64,000 nucleotides of DNA from CAVPJW01 sp963705525. GTDB lineage: Bacteria; Acidobacteriota; Vicinamibacteria; Vicinamibacterales; CAVPJW01. Position numbers and translations under genes: made by a program. The notes below the pieces were generated by a model. The model had not been told where the DNA came from. It ran no database searches and worked only from the letters and a program-made list of their open reading frames with translations. Shown piece after piece: positions 16,330 to 26,300 of this stretch; position 1 is the stretch's first letter, and every line of letters starts with the position of its first letter. Location of the stretch: assembly GCA_963705525.1 (NCBI GenBank), contig CAVPJW010000006.1:310001-374000 (forward strand), read 5' to 3'.

Positions 16330-18029
16330 TCTCCGTCTCCGGCTCACCTCTTCGGAATCACGTTCGAGCAATCGCAGGAAGCCCTCATCCGGCAGCGAAG
16401 GGCCGCATCAGGAGCGTGACGGCGTCACTGGCCGCGGTCTTCCTGATGGCCGGGTGCGGCAAGAAGGCGCCTCCTCTGGCGCCGTTGACGAATCTCCCTC
16501 GCCAGGTCGCTGATCTGACGGCTCGTCGCCTGGGGCCTGACGTCTATCTCAGGTTCACGATCCCGCGAGCCAACGCGGATGGACGACAACCCGCAGACAT
16601 CGAACGCGTCGATGTGTATGGACTGACGGCGACGCAGGTAACGGGCGACGAGATTGTGAAGTACGGCACGCTCATCGCGCAGGTGCCCGTGCGCGAGCCG
16701 CCCCCTCCGCCTCCGATTGTCGAGGAGGGCGAGCCGCCACCACCGCCTCCGCCGCCGACTGGTCCCGGACTCGATCAAGGAGCCATCGCGCTCGTGATGG
16801 ATACGCTGACGCCGGATCGGTTGATCCCCGTCGTCACCAAAGCGGAGGAGGAGAGGATCGAGAAGCAAAGCAAGCTGCCGGCCCCGCCTCCCGGTCCGCT
16901 GGTGGGTCCGCCACCGCTCCAGGGGATAGGCCGGCGGTGGTATACGACCGTCGGGATCAATCATCGCGGGCGAAAGGGCCTCCCATCGAACAGGGCGCCT
17001 GTGCTTCTCGGCGATCTGCCGCCGGCGCCGGCCGCCCCGACGGTGAGTTTCACGGCACAGTCGTACAACGTGACGTGGACGATTCCACCAGGTGCCCGGG
17101 AATCGATCCAGGAACAAGCTCCGGAGACGCCCGCGTCTCAGCGAGGTGCTGGACTCGCGCAGCCGGGTGCGGATGCAGGCGGGGCCCGACCCGTACCTCC
17201 GTCAGGTGTTCCGACCGAAGGAGAGCCTCCACCGATCGAGAGTCAGCCGAAGGATGAGACTCCGTCGGACGCCGACGCGGCTCGCCTGGCTCAACCGCCC
17301 GACCAGACTCCGACTCTTAGACCTGCGGAATCGTCGCAAGCGCCTCTGGCAGGTTCACCGCCTGCGGGGCCGCCCGCCGTCCGACAGGTCGAGGGTCCTG
17401 CGACGGCCACGGGAGAGCTCCCAATTGAACCGGGTCCTCCGCCGATTCTCACCGGCCGGCCGGGGGCGCTCGTTCAGCCATTTCCCGCGAGTACATATAA
17501 CGTCTACGATGTCGCACCACTGCCGATGCCGGCGCCCTCAGTATCGAAGGATGAAACGGTGCTGCCGATCAATCCGACGCCGCTCAACGGGCAGCCGATA
17601 TCGGGGGTCACGTTCCAGGATCGGCGCATGGTGTTCGGAGCCGAGCGCTGCTACGCGATTCGAACCGTGAACATCTTCGGTCCAGTACGGATCGAAAGCG
17701 AACCGTCGCCGACGACCTGCGTCACGGCGGCCGATACGTTTCCGCCCGCGGCGCCACGTGGCCTGGCTGCCGTAGGCACGCAGGGTGTGATCAGCCTGAT
17801 CTGGGAGGCCAATTCGGAGGCCGACCTCGATGGCTATGTCGTGCTCAGGGGAGATGAAGGCAGCGAGGCGCTCCGCGCGCTGACCCCCAGGCCCATCAAG
17901 GACACGACGTACCGCGACACCTCTGCCCGCCCTGGCGTTCGCTACACATACGCGGTCGTGGCTGTCGATCGCGCCAGACCGCCGAACGTCAGTCAGCAGT
18001 CCAACCGCGTTGTCGAAGCCGCACGGTGA
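16326..18029 (+). CDS. Proline-rich lipoprotein with fibronectin type III domains
   Basis: An envelope lipoprotein of unknown role. A lipobox LMAGC is preceded by a short hydrophobic stretch (TASLAAVFLMAG). The mature start GKKAPPLAPL is typical of acidobacterial FN3 lipoproteins. The C-terminal 100 residues form an FN3-like domain (PRGLAAVG through YTYAVVAVDRA). An earlier FN3-like segment (YNVTWTIPPG) is separated from its likely continuation (STYNVYDVAP) by about 130 residues rich in Pro, Gly, Ser and Glu. Start uncertain: GTG at 16326 overlaps the hslU stop; GTG at 16416 is closer to the signal peptide but would leave no positive charge before the hydrophobic core. It is in line with hslVU and the following hydrolase. 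Confidence 0.8.
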   Translation: MISVSGSPLRNHVRAIAGSPHPAAKGRIRSVTASLAAVFLMAGCGKKAPPLAPLTNLPRQVADLTARRLGPDVYLRFTIPRANADGRQPADIERVDVYGLTATQVTGDEIVKYGTLIAQVPVREPPPPPPIVEEGEPPPPPPPPTGPGLDQGAIALVMDTLTPDRLIPVVTKAEEERIEKQSKLPAPPPGPLVGPPPLQGIGRRWYTTVGINHRGRKGLPSNRAPVLLGDLPPAPAAPTVSFTAQSYNVTWTIPPGARESIQEQAPETPASQRGAGLAQPGADAGGARPVPPSGVPTEGEPPPIESQPKDETPSDADAARLAQPPDQTPTLRPAESSQAPLAGSPPAGPPAVRQVEGPATATGELPIEPGPPPILTGRPGALVQPFPASTYNVYDVAPLPMPAPSVSKDETVLPINPTPLNGQPISGVTFQDRRMVFGAERCYAIRTVNIFGPVRIESEPSPTTCVTAADTFPPAAPRGLAAVGTQGVISLIWEANSEADLDGYVVLRGDEGSEALRALTPRPIKDTTYRDTSARPGVRYTYAVVAVDRARPPNVSQQSNRVVEAAR

Positions 18030-18787
18030 GCGCAAACATGGATCGAATCTGTCGCGTTGAGTGGAAGGGACAGGCTCGCCACGCAGTCGAGCGTGACGGG
18101 CGGGTGCAGCTGATCGAGGGCAACGTCTTCGAGACGTACAGCGTCGGCGAGGTTGTCGCGAGCCCTCGATTCCTTGCGCCCGTCGAGCCGTCGAAGATCG
18201 TGGCGGTGGGCCTGAACTATCGGGATCACGCCATCGAAACGAACAAACCGCTCCCAGCCGAGCCGATGATCTTCATCAAGCCATCCACGGCGGTCATCGG
18301 GCCAGGAGACTCCATCCGGATCCCGCGCGATGTGGGGCGAGTGGATCACGAAGCCGAAGTCGGGGTCGTCATTCGCACGCGCGCGTTTCAGGTGCCGGCA
18401 TCGCGCGCGCACGAGGTCATCCTGGGCATCACGTGCGTGAATGACGTCACCGCTCGCGAGCTTCAGAGCAAAGACGTTCAGTTCACGCGCAGCAAGGGCT
18501 TCGACACCTTCGCACCTGTGGGGCCAGTGGTGGCGCCTTATGACGGCCGGGCCCTTCAGGTCGAAGGATGGGTGAATGGCGAGCGGCGGCAAGCCTCGAG
18601 CACCCGCGAACTGATCTTCTCGATAGAAGCGCTCGTCGCTTTCATCTCAGGGGTGATGACCTTGCTTCCAGGGGATATCATCTCAACGGGTACTCCCTCG
18701 GGGATTGGGCCGATCAAGGCCGGGGATCGTGTCGCGATCAAAGTCGAGGGGGTCGGAGAACTGATGAATCCGGTCGTGGACAGATAG
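18026..18787 (+). CDS. Fumarylacetoacetate hydrolase family protein
   Basis: Metal-dependent enzyme of the FAH fold; members hydrolyse acylpyruvates or decarboxylate/isomerise oxo-acids. Family motifs: GLNYRDHAIE, FIKPSTAVIGPGD, the metal-binding acidic segment DHEAEVGVVI, NDVTARELQ, RSKGFDTFAPVGP, and the C-terminal TGTPSGIGP loop followed by a GD-containing strand. At 253 residues it is the short form, like YcgM or HpaG domains, not full-length tyrosine-pathway FAH. The GTG start at 18026 overlaps the previous stop; ATG at 18038 is an alternative. The next gene is talC, 17 bases away. The substrate cannot be assigned; oxaloacetate decarboxylase, acylpyruvase and related activities all fit. 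Confidence 0.88.
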   Translation: MSANMDRICRVEWKGQARHAVERDGRVQLIEGNVFETYSVGEVVASPRFLAPVEPSKIVAVGLNYRDHAIETNKPLPAEPMIFIKPSTAVIGPGDSIRIPRDVGRVDHEAEVGVVIRTRAFQVPASRAHEVILGITCVNDVTARELQSKDVQFTRSKGFDTFAPVGPVVAPYDGRALQVEGWVNGERRQASSTRELIFSIEALVAFISGVMTLLPGDIISTGTPSGIGPIKAGDRVAIKVEGVGELMNPVVDR

Positions 18788-18804
18788 GACAGGGGAGTTG
18801 TGCC

Positions 18805-19458
18805 ATGAAGCTCTTTATCGATACCGGCAGCATCAAGGAGATCGAAGGCCTCGTCGGGCTCGGCATCATCGACGGCGTGACGACCAATCCCTCGCTCCTC
18901 GCCAAGGAGTCCGGTGATTTTCGCGAGATTCTCAAGAACATCTGCCGCCTCGTGCAGGGGCCCGTCAGCGCGGAAGTCGTCGCAACCGACTCGGAGGGCA
19001 TGGTGCGCGAAGGCCGGAGCCTGGCGCAGATCGACGAGCACATCGTCGTCAAAGTTCCGTTCGGCAAGGAAGGCATCAAGGCGTGTCGGATGCTGTCCCG
19101 CGAGGGCCTGAGGGTCAACGTGACGCTGGTCTTCTCGCCGACCCAGGCGCTGCTGGCCGCCAAGGTGGGCGCGACGTTTGTCAGCCCGTTCGTCGGCAGG
19201 CTCGACGACATTGCGACATCGGGCATGGCGCTCATTCAAGAGATCGTCGAGATCTATGAGAACTACGACTTCACGACGGAAGTACTGGTCGCAAGCGTCA
19301 GGCATCCCCTTCACATCGTCGAAGCGGCGCGCATGGGAGCGGACATCTGCACGTGTCCGGCCGCGGTCATCGAATCGATGTTCAAGCATCCGTTGACGGA
19401 CATCGGTCTCGAGCGGTTCCTGAAGGATTGGGAGAAGGCACAGGCCGCGAAGGTGTAG
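18805..19458 (+). CDS. Fructose-6-phosphate aldolase/transaldolase, TalC type
   Basis: Short (217-residue) class I aldolase of the transaldolase family. The TalC/FSA pattern is clear: MKLFIDTGSIKEIE, GVTTNPSLLAKE, VVKVPFGKEGIKAC with the Schiff-base lysine at Lys83, VNVTLVFSPTQALLAA, FVSPFVGRLDDI, VLVASVRHPLHI, and ICTCPAAVIESMF. This subgroup contains both true transaldolases (pentose phosphate pathway) and fructose-6-phosphate aldolases, and the motifs alone do not separate them. The start is the ATG at 18805, with AGGGGAG about 8 bases upstream; open frame before it belongs to the preceding gene. It sits between the FAH-family gene and the carboxyltransferase gene. Confidence 0.9.
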   Translation: MKLFIDTGSIKEIEGLVGLGIIDGVTTNPSLLAKESGDFREILKNICRLVQGPVSAEVVATDSEGMVREGRSLAQIDEHIVVKVPFGKEGIKACRMLSREGLRVNVTLVFSPTQALLAAKVGATFVSPFVGRLDDIATSGMALIQEIVEIYENYDFTTEVLVASVRHPLHIVEAARMGADICTCPAAVIESMFKHPLTDIGLERFLKDWEKAQAAKV

Positions 19459-19488
19459 CGGCCTGTTTCGAGGCCGGTCGTCGAGGAC

Positions 19489-21030
19489 ATGGACAAACAC
19501 GAGACGCTGAACGATCTCGAGAAGCGTGCCGAGATGGGCGGCGGCGAAGAACGCCTTGCCCGCCAGCATTCGGCCGGCAAGCTGACGGCCCGTGAGCGCC
19601 TCCAGTTGCTCTTCGATGCCGGTACGTTCGAAGAGATCGACAAGCTCGTCACGCATCGTGCTCTGGACTTCGGCATGGCCGACCAGATTATTCCCGGCGA
19701 CGGTGTGGTGACCGGCCACGGCAGAGTAGGGGGTCGTCAGGTCTTCGCATTCGCGCAGGACTTCACGGTGTTTGGCGGCTCCCTCTCCGAGACCAATGCG
19801 GCGAAGATCGTCAAGATCATGGATCTGGCGATGCGGCTCGGAGCGCCCGTCGTCGGATTGAACGATTCTGGCGGCGCGCGCATCCAGGAAGGCGTGCTGT
19901 CGCTGGCGGGTTACGCCGACATTTTCCTGCGCAATACGCTGGCATCGGGTGTGATCCCGCAGATTTCCGCCGTCATGGGTCCGTGTGCGGGAGGCGCGGT
20001 GTACTCGCCCGCCATCACCGACTTCACGATCATGGTGCGGAACACGAGCTACATGTTCGTGACGGGCCCCGATGTCATTCGAACGGTCACTCACGAAGAC
20101 GTGACCAAGGAAGAGCTCGGCGGGGCCGCCACACACAACGAGCGAAGCGGCGTCGCGCACTTTGCCGTGGATGACGACCGAGAGTGCCTCGAGCTGATTC
20201 GAGATCTCCTGGCCTACCTTCCGTCGAACAATCTCGACGGACCGCCTCGAATTGCCTCGACCGACGCGGCCGATCGCGAAGACGCCGACCTTGACCGTCT
20301 GGTGCCCGACTCGCCGCAGCAGCCGTACGACATGCTCGATCTCGTGCACGCGGTTGCGGACGGCCACCGGTTTCTCGAAGTGCATCAGCACTTCGCGCGC
20401 AATCTCATTGTTGGCTTTGCGCGCCTGGATGGACGATCAGTGGGGATCGTCGCGAACCAGCCCGCGCACCTCGCCGGGACCCTCGACATCGATGCCTCCG
20501 TCAAGGGCGCGCGCTTCGTGAGGTTCTGCGATGCGTTCAACATCCCGCTCGTGACCTTCGAGGACGTGCCGGGGTTTCTTCCCGGAACCGTGCAGGAGTA
20601 CGGCGGAATCATTCGCCACGGGGCGAAGCTGCTGTTTGCCTTTGCGGAGGCGACGGTGCCAAAGGTGACGGTGATCACCCGTAAGGCGTACGGTGGGGCC
20701 TACTGCGTGATGGCCAGTAAACACATCCGCACCGACTTCAATTACGCCTGGCCCAGTGCGGAGATCGCGGTGATGGGTCCCGACGGAGCGGTCAACATCC
20801 TTTACAAGAGGGAGTTCGAGCGTGCGGCCGATCCGGCGGCGCTCAGAGCCGAACGAATCTCGGAATTCAGGGAGAAGTTTGCGAATCCGTACGTGGCTGC
20901 GTCGCACGGGTTCGTGGACGAAGTCATCCAGCCGCGAACGACGCGACGGAAACTGATCACGGCGCTGGCCTCTCTCGACACCAAGCGGGATCGGAACCCC
21001 CCGAAAAAACACGGCAACATCCCTCTCTGA
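19489..21030 (+). CDS. Acyl-CoA carboxylase carboxyltransferase (beta) subunit, propionyl-CoA type
   Basis: Transfers the carboxyl group from carboxybiotin to an acyl-CoA, most likely propionyl- or acetyl-CoA. The 513-residue length and motifs (SAGKLTARERLQLLFD, FAQDFTVFGGSLSE, DSGGARIQEGV, MGPCAGGAVYSPA, FVTGPDVI, then in the C-terminal half PGFLPGTVQEYGGIIRHGAK, RKAYGGAYCVM, and AEIAVMGPDGAVNILY) match the single-chain beta subunits of propionyl-CoA carboxylases. The two oxyanion-hole glycine motifs, GGARI and GGAYCV, are intact. The biotin carboxylase and carrier genes follow after a 219-base gap. Together they could feed methylmalonyl-CoA metabolism, but that is inferred from family precedent. 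Confidence 0.93.
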   Translation: MDKHETLNDLEKRAEMGGGEERLARQHSAGKLTARERLQLLFDAGTFEEIDKLVTHRALDFGMADQIIPGDGVVTGHGRVGGRQVFAFAQDFTVFGGSLSETNAAKIVKIMDLAMRLGAPVVGLNDSGGARIQEGVLSLAGYADIFLRNTLASGVIPQISAVMGPCAGGAVYSPAITDFTIMVRNTSYMFVTGPDVIRTVTHEDVTKEELGGAATHNERSGVAHFAVDDDRECLELIRDLLAYLPSNNLDGPPRIASTDAADREDADLDRLVPDSPQQPYDMLDLVHAVADGHRFLEVHQHFARNLIVGFARLDGRSVGIVANQPAHLAGTLDIDASVKGARFVRFCDAFNIPLVTFEDVPGFLPGTVQEYGGIIRHGAKLLFAFAEATVPKVTVITRKAYGGAYCVMASKHIRTDFNYAWPSAEIAVMGPDGAVNILYKREFERAADPAALRAERISEFREKFANPYVAASHGFVDEVIQPRTTRRKLITALASLDTKRDRNPPKKHGNIPL

Positions 21031-21053
21031 GACGACGGCAGGCGGGCGGCGTG

Positions 21054-21090
21054 CGGGCGTAATGGCTTGTGGCTTCGCGCGTTACGCCCG
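21054..21090 (+). repeat. Inverted repeat in the gap between carboxylase genes
   Basis: A perfect 9-bp inverted repeat, CGGGCGTAA (21054-21062) and TTACGCCCG (21082-21090), with a 19-base loop, lies 24 bases after the carboxyltransferase stop. No T-tract follows. It may be an attenuator, a factor-assisted terminator or an operator; the sequence does not decide. The rest of the 219-base gap shows no gene. Confidence 0.5.
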
Positions 21091-21107
21091 GAAACCTGTC
21101 GTCCGGA

Positions 21108-21116
21108 TGCTAGAAT
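21108..21116 (+). promoter_or_regulatory. Possible extended -10 promoter before accC-like gene
   Basis: TGCTAGAAT matches an extended -10 element (TGn plus TAGAAT). No -35 hexamer is recognisable at the right spacing. It would give a leader of about 125 bases for the biotin carboxylase gene, downstream of the inverted repeat at 21054-21090. Confidence 0.3.
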
Positions 21117-21249
21117 GAATGCCAGATGTGCCCTGCCTGGTGACCGACGTAACCGTCAGCGGCTGGAGCGGCCCTGAACACCACGCCGGGGCCAGTCCGT
21201 TTGGCCTGCTCGAGACCGCCGACAGTAGAACCGCCGATTCGGCTCTCTC

Positions 21250-22764
21250 TTGACCAAGATCCTCATCGCGAATCGCGGCGAGATCGCCGTCAGAATCATC
21301 CGTGCCTGCCGCGAGCTCGGACTCGCGAGTGTGGCCGTCTACTCGGAGTGCGATCGCACGGCGCTGCACGTGCGGAGCGCCGCCCAGGCGGTCTTCATCG
21401 GGGCCAGTCCGCCGACGGAGAGCTACCTGCGCATCGGCGCGCTCATCGACGCGGCGCGCCGGACGGGCGCCGATGCGGTGCATCCGGGCTACGGCCTCCT
21501 CGCCGAGAATGCCGAGTTTGCGCGCGCCTGTCTCGACGCGGGACTCGTCTTTATCGGGCCGTCGCCGGATGTCATCGAGAAGATGGGGAGCAAGACGGCC
21601 GCGCGCGCCGTGGCCCGCGTCGCAGGAGTTGCCGTCGTCCCCGGCAGCGGCGATGCCATCGGGCCCGAGGCGCCTGAGACATTCCTTCGAGCCGCCGCTC
21701 GCGACGTGGGATACCCGCTGCTCGTCAAGGCGGTCGCCGGCGGCGGGGGAAAGGGCATGCGCCTGGTCGCGGAGCCCGAAGGGTTGACCTCGGCCGTCAG
21801 GGATGCACGATCCGAAGCGCTCTCCGCGTTCGGTGATGCCGCCGTCTACTTCGAGCGCCAGATCGTCGCGCCGCGCCACGTCGAAGTGCAGATTCTCGCC
21901 GATCGATTTGGAACGGTCGTGCCGTTTGTCGAGCGCGAGTGCTCGATTCAGCGCCGCCACCAGAAGCTCATCGAGGAAACCCCGTCAGTTGCCGCAACGC
22001 CGGAAATCCGACGCGCGATCACCGAGGCTGCAGCACGGATCGCGCGCGAAGCGGGCTACACGAACGCAGGCACCATCGAGTTTCTTCTCGATGCCGATGG
22101 TCGCTTCCATTTTCTGGAGATGAACACGAGGCTGCAGGTCGAGCATCCAATCACGGAACTTGTCAGTGGCATCGACCTCGTGCACTGGCAGTTCCGGCTG
22201 GCCAGAGGCGAGCGCCTCACGCTGTCCGCAGACGAAACGATCCGTCCGCGGGGTCACGCGCTCGAGTGCCGAATCTATGCAGAGGATCCCGACGCGCGGT
22301 TCATGCCGTCGCCCGGGCGGATTACGGCTCTGACCGCGCCGGGCGGGCCCTGGGTTCGTAACGACAGCGGCGTTGAAGCGCCCGCCGACGTGCCGATCTA
22401 TTACGACTCGTTGATCTCGAAGCTCGTCGTTTGGGGAGAGGATCGCGGCGTCGCTGTACGCCGCATGCGCCGGGCGCTCGACGAATACGAGATTTCCGGC
22501 ATCAAGACGACCATCCCGTTCTTTCAATGGATGCTGGCGCAGCCGGAGTTCGTCGAGGGCCGTGTCGACACCGGCATGGTCGATCGCATTCTCGCACTGA
22601 GGAATGGAGAGCCTTTCAGGATTGCCTCACCGGACGTCGAGGACGTCGCAGCCGTTGCCGCCGCGCTCCATCACTATTTGGGTGAGTCGTCGACCGACCA
22701 GCCCGGAGCGGCCGCTTCGAACAGTGCATGGCTCCTCCAGGCTCGCCATGAGGCGCTCCGTTGA
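21250..22764 (+). CDS. Biotin carboxylase subunit of acetyl/propionyl-CoA carboxylase
   Basis: ATP-grasp enzyme that carboxylates biotin on the carrier protein. Motifs: ILIANRGEIAVRIIRACREL at the N-terminus, HPGYGLLAENAEFA, the glycine-rich ATP loop KAVAGGGGKGMR, VQILADRFG, ERECSIQRRHQK, the catalytic EFLLDADGRFHFLEMNTRLQ segment and QVEHPITELV. At 504 residues it is slightly longer than AccC (about 450) and lacks the biotin domain of fused alpha subunits. The TTG start at 21250 is fixed by homology to the conserved N-terminus. The stop overlaps the next gene's TTG start (TTGA), so carboxylase and carrier are coupled. Confidence 0.93.
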   Translation: MTKILIANRGEIAVRIIRACRELGLASVAVYSECDRTALHVRSAAQAVFIGASPPTESYLRIGALIDAARRTGADAVHPGYGLLAENAEFARACLDAGLVFIGPSPDVIEKMGSKTAARAVARVAGVAVVPGSGDAIGPEAPETFLRAAARDVGYPLLVKAVAGGGGKGMRLVAEPEGLTSAVRDARSEALSAFGDAAVYFERQIVAPRHVEVQILADRFGTVVPFVERECSIQRRHQKLIEETPSVAATPEIRRAITEAAARIAREAGYTNAGTIEFLLDADGRFHFLEMNTRLQVEHPITELVSGIDLVHWQFRLARGERLTLSADETIRPRGHALECRIYAEDPDARFMPSPGRITALTAPGGPWVRNDSGVEAPADVPIYYDSLISKLVVWGEDRGVAVRRMRRALDEYEISGIKTTIPFFQWMLAQPEFVEGRVDTGMVDRILALRNGEPFRIASPDVEDVAAVAAALHHYLGESSTDQPGAAASNSAWLLQARHEALR

Positions 22765-23303
22765 CCCGTCTGTCTGGCCGGACGTTCGAGATCGAGATTG
22801 CGGACAGGCGTCGCGCCGTTTCCGTGGACGTCGATGGCGCGTGCTATGTCGTGCGAGTCGATGGCGTGCCGAGGCGGGTCGATGTCGCGCGCAGCGACGC
22901 CGGCGTCTATTCCTTGATTTTCCCCGACGAGAACGGAATGAAGGCCGAGGTGTCGATCCGTCGCGACGAGAAGGCGGGTGACCTCATCATCCGCATCGAC
23001 GGCGTGACGCTCCGGTCTCGCTTGCCGGTTGCCGACGATAGCCGGGCGAGGAGCGGCGGTCGGTCGAGTACAGCGAGCGGGCAGAATGGCAATAACCGCG
23101 TCACGGCGCCAATGCCGGGGAAGATCATCCGCATTCTCGTGGCGCCCGGCGACGTGGTCAGGGCGCGTCAAGCGGTCGCGGTGATGGAAGCCATGAAGAT
23201 GGAGAACGAAATCCGCGCGACTGGCGACGGTGTCGTGCGGGAAATCCCGGTCACCGAAGGGACCTCGATTGAGGCCGGCACGGTGATCTGTGTCATCGGA
23301 TGA
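22761..23303 (+). CDS. Biotin carboxyl carrier protein (C-terminal half of a split alpha subunit)
   Basis: Carries biotin between the carboxylase and transferase. The C-terminal 75 residues are a biotinyl domain: VTAPMPGKIIRILVAPGD, then EAMKMENEI with biotinyl Lys146, and a closing VTEGTSIEAGTVICVIG. The first 95 residues are beta-rich (VDGACYVVRVDGVPRRVDV) and resemble the linker/BT-like region between the carboxylase and biotin domains in fused propionyl-CoA carboxylase alpha chains. A Ser/Gly-rich hinge near residues 95-110 joins the parts. Start TTG at 22761 overlaps the upstream stop; stop overlaps the next ATG (ATGA). Confidence 0.9.
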   Translation: MTRLSGRTFEIEIADRRRAVSVDVDGACYVVRVDGVPRRVDVARSDAGVYSLIFPDENGMKAEVSIRRDEKAGDLIIRIDGVTLRSRLPVADDSRARSGGRSSTASGQNGNNRVTAPMPGKIIRILVAPGDVVRARQAVAVMEAMKMENEIRATGDGVVREIPVTEGTSIEAGTVICVIG

Positions 23304-26300
23304 CTCGGCGTTTCTTTGTGGCGTTGACCGGTCTCGCCAGCAGGCCTGGCGTGCGCCGCGCCGCGCGAATCGCCGGGATCGCCGGGGCGACGTTCGTATC
23401 GCTCCTGGCCGCCGCACTCGTGACATCGTTCACCGTCGATCTGGGGCCGACGCTCAGGCACCGTGCGGAAGTGGAGGGTTCGAAGCGGGTCCACCGCCCG
23501 ATGCATATCGGGGGATTGTCGATCCGGCTCCTGACCGGGACCTTCGTCGTGGACGATCTCGTCATCGAGGGCCTGACTCCGACCGATCGACCCTTCCTGA
23601 AAGCAAAACGCATTGCGGTCTCGATGCCGCTGACGGCCCTCCTCCGTCGAGAAGTGCTGCTCGAATCGGTGGAGATGACCGACTGGCAGATGGTCGTCGA
23701 AACCTTTCCGAACGGCCGCCACAACTTTCCCAAGCTCACGCCTGACGGTCCGCCGGGCAAGAAGCGCTTCACGACGACACTCAAGTACGTCCGGGCCTGG
23801 CGAGGCGAGTTCACGTTCGAGGATCACGGCACGCCGTGGAGCACCGTGGCCCGCCACCTCGATATCACGGTGACCAAGCCGGCCGACTACCGCGGAGAGG
23901 CCAGCTTCTCGGGCGGGACGGTTCGCATCCAGAACTATCTACCGATGCAGGCCGACATGCGCGCGGCGTTCAAGATCGACGGTGGCATTGTCCGCTTCTC
24001 GCGGATCGATCTCAACACAGACGGCGCCCACTCCACTGTAGACGGCGACGTCGACCTCGCGCATTGGCCCGAGCAGTTCTACCGAGTACATTCGCGCGTC
24101 AATTTCCCGCGGATGCGCGAGATCTTCTTCGCCGGGGACAAGTTCACGCTGAGCGGCGACGGCAACTTCGACGGAACATTTCATCTCTACAAGGGCGGAC
24201 GTGAGTTGAAGGGGACGTTCTTCAGCGACTCGGCGGGTGTCAATGCCCTTCGCTTCACCGCACTGAGGGGATCGCTCCTCTGGCTGCCGGATCGCTTCAA
24301 GGTCTTCGACACCGAGGCGCGATTCTACGGAGGCACGACGACGCTCGCGTACGCGATGGCACCGCTCGGCGGCGTCAGGCGCGGCCGCGCCATCTTCGAC
24401 GCGAGCTATGAGGGCGTGCAGGTGCTGCAGTTGACCGACGCGCTCCAGATACCAGGCATCAGACTGGCTGGCGTGGCGGCGGGCGCCAACCACCTGGAAT
24501 GGCCGCTCGGCCGTTTTGCCGATCACGCCGGCGGCGGTCAGGTGTCGGTCGAGCCCATCGGGGGCCCGACGCTTCAGCGGCTCCCGCTGGGGGAGACTTC
24601 CCGATTCAGTCCCGATGAACAGAAGGGGCTCGAATGGGGTCCGTTCAGCCCGCGACCATTCCTCGAGCCGGAGCCTGTTGGGGGAGAGGTGACGTACACC
24701 TTCACTCCGGACTGGATTGAGGTGGCCCCGAGTCGCGTCGCCACGCCGACCACGCTGGTTGAGATGGAAGGTCGAACCGCATACGGAGACCAGTCACGGA
24801 TTCCCTTTCACGTGACGAGCGCCGACTGGCAGGAGAGTGATCGTCTGCTGGCGGGAGCGATGACGGCGTTCGGGGCGCCGACGGGCGCCGTGCCCATCGG
24901 CGGCAGAGGAGAGTTCGACGGCGCCATGACCGGCGCGTTCCGCTCCCCGCGCATTGAGGGTCGATTTCGCGGCGAGGAGGTTCGTGCCTGGAACGTGAAC
25001 TGGGGCTCCATCGTCGCGGACATCGCATTCGAGAACGGTTACCTCGACGTCACGCGAGGAGTCGTTACTCGGAATGGCTCTGAGCTCACGGCTGACGGCC
25101 GGTTTGCGATGGGCTACCCCAGGCGCGACGGAGGCGAGGAAATCAACGCCCGCATCAAGCTCACGCGTCGTCCGGTCGCCGACCTGCGACACGCCTTCGC
25201 GCTCGATGACTATCGATTGGACGGCCTCCTCTCAGGTGAGTTTCATCTGTACGGCAAGTACGAGGCGCCCTTCGGCTTCGGCCGGATGACGATCGAGAAC
25301 GGCATCGCGTACGGCGAATCGTTCGAAACGGGCGAGGCGTCCCTGCGTTTCGAGGGGCCCGGGGTCCGCATGGATGCCATCAACCTGCACAAGAGCGGTG
25401 GCGTCATGACAGGGGCGGCCTATGTCGGGTGGAACGGCACGTACTCGTTCCAGGCGGACGCGCAGCGGATTCCGGTCGAGACGATCAAGGCGGCTGCGTA
25501 TCCGCGCGCGCCGCTCTCGGGGCTGCTGCAGTTGACCGCGTCCGGCAGTGGGACGTTCGATTCCCCGAGATATGAGGTGCGCGGCCGGATCAGCGACCTG
25601 TTCATCGCCGATGAAGGCGTCGGCGACCTGACGGCCCGCCTCAGCGTGCGCGACGAGGTGCTGACCGTGGAGCTCGAAGCCGCGTCGCCTCGGCTCGCCA
25701 TCTCGGGTGCCGGTCGCATCAGCCTGAATCCCGAGGCCGACGCCGAGGTCACGTTCCGGTTCACAGACACCTCGCTCGATCCGTACGTCCGCACGTTCGT
25801 TCCCAAACTGTCGCCGTTCACAACCGCCGTCGCCAGCGGGACCATCCGCGTCGTGGGCGAACTGAGCAACGTCGATCATCTCCTCGTGGACGGATCGGTC
25901 GAAGAGCTTCGCCTCGGCCTGTTCGACTACCCGATCCGAAATGACGGTCCGGTCAGGTTGGCACTCGATCAGCATGTCGTGCGCATCGATCACATGAGGC
26001 TGGTCGGGGAAGGTACGGAGCTCGACGTCCTGGGGTCGATCGAGCTTCACGATCAACGGATCAACGTCCGGACGACCGGCAGCGCGAATCTCGGCATCCT
26101 GCAGGGGTTCTTCCGGGATCTCAGGAGCTCGGGCCAGGCCGAGCTCGTGGCTGAGGTCGCCGGTGCTTTGGATGCTCCGCTTTTTTCCGGCAGCGCGACG
26201 ATCACGTCCGGCCGCATCCGGCACTTTTCACTGCCGCACTCACTCGAAGCGATCAGCGGCCGCATCACATTTGATGCGCGTGCCATCCGGCTGGACGAGC

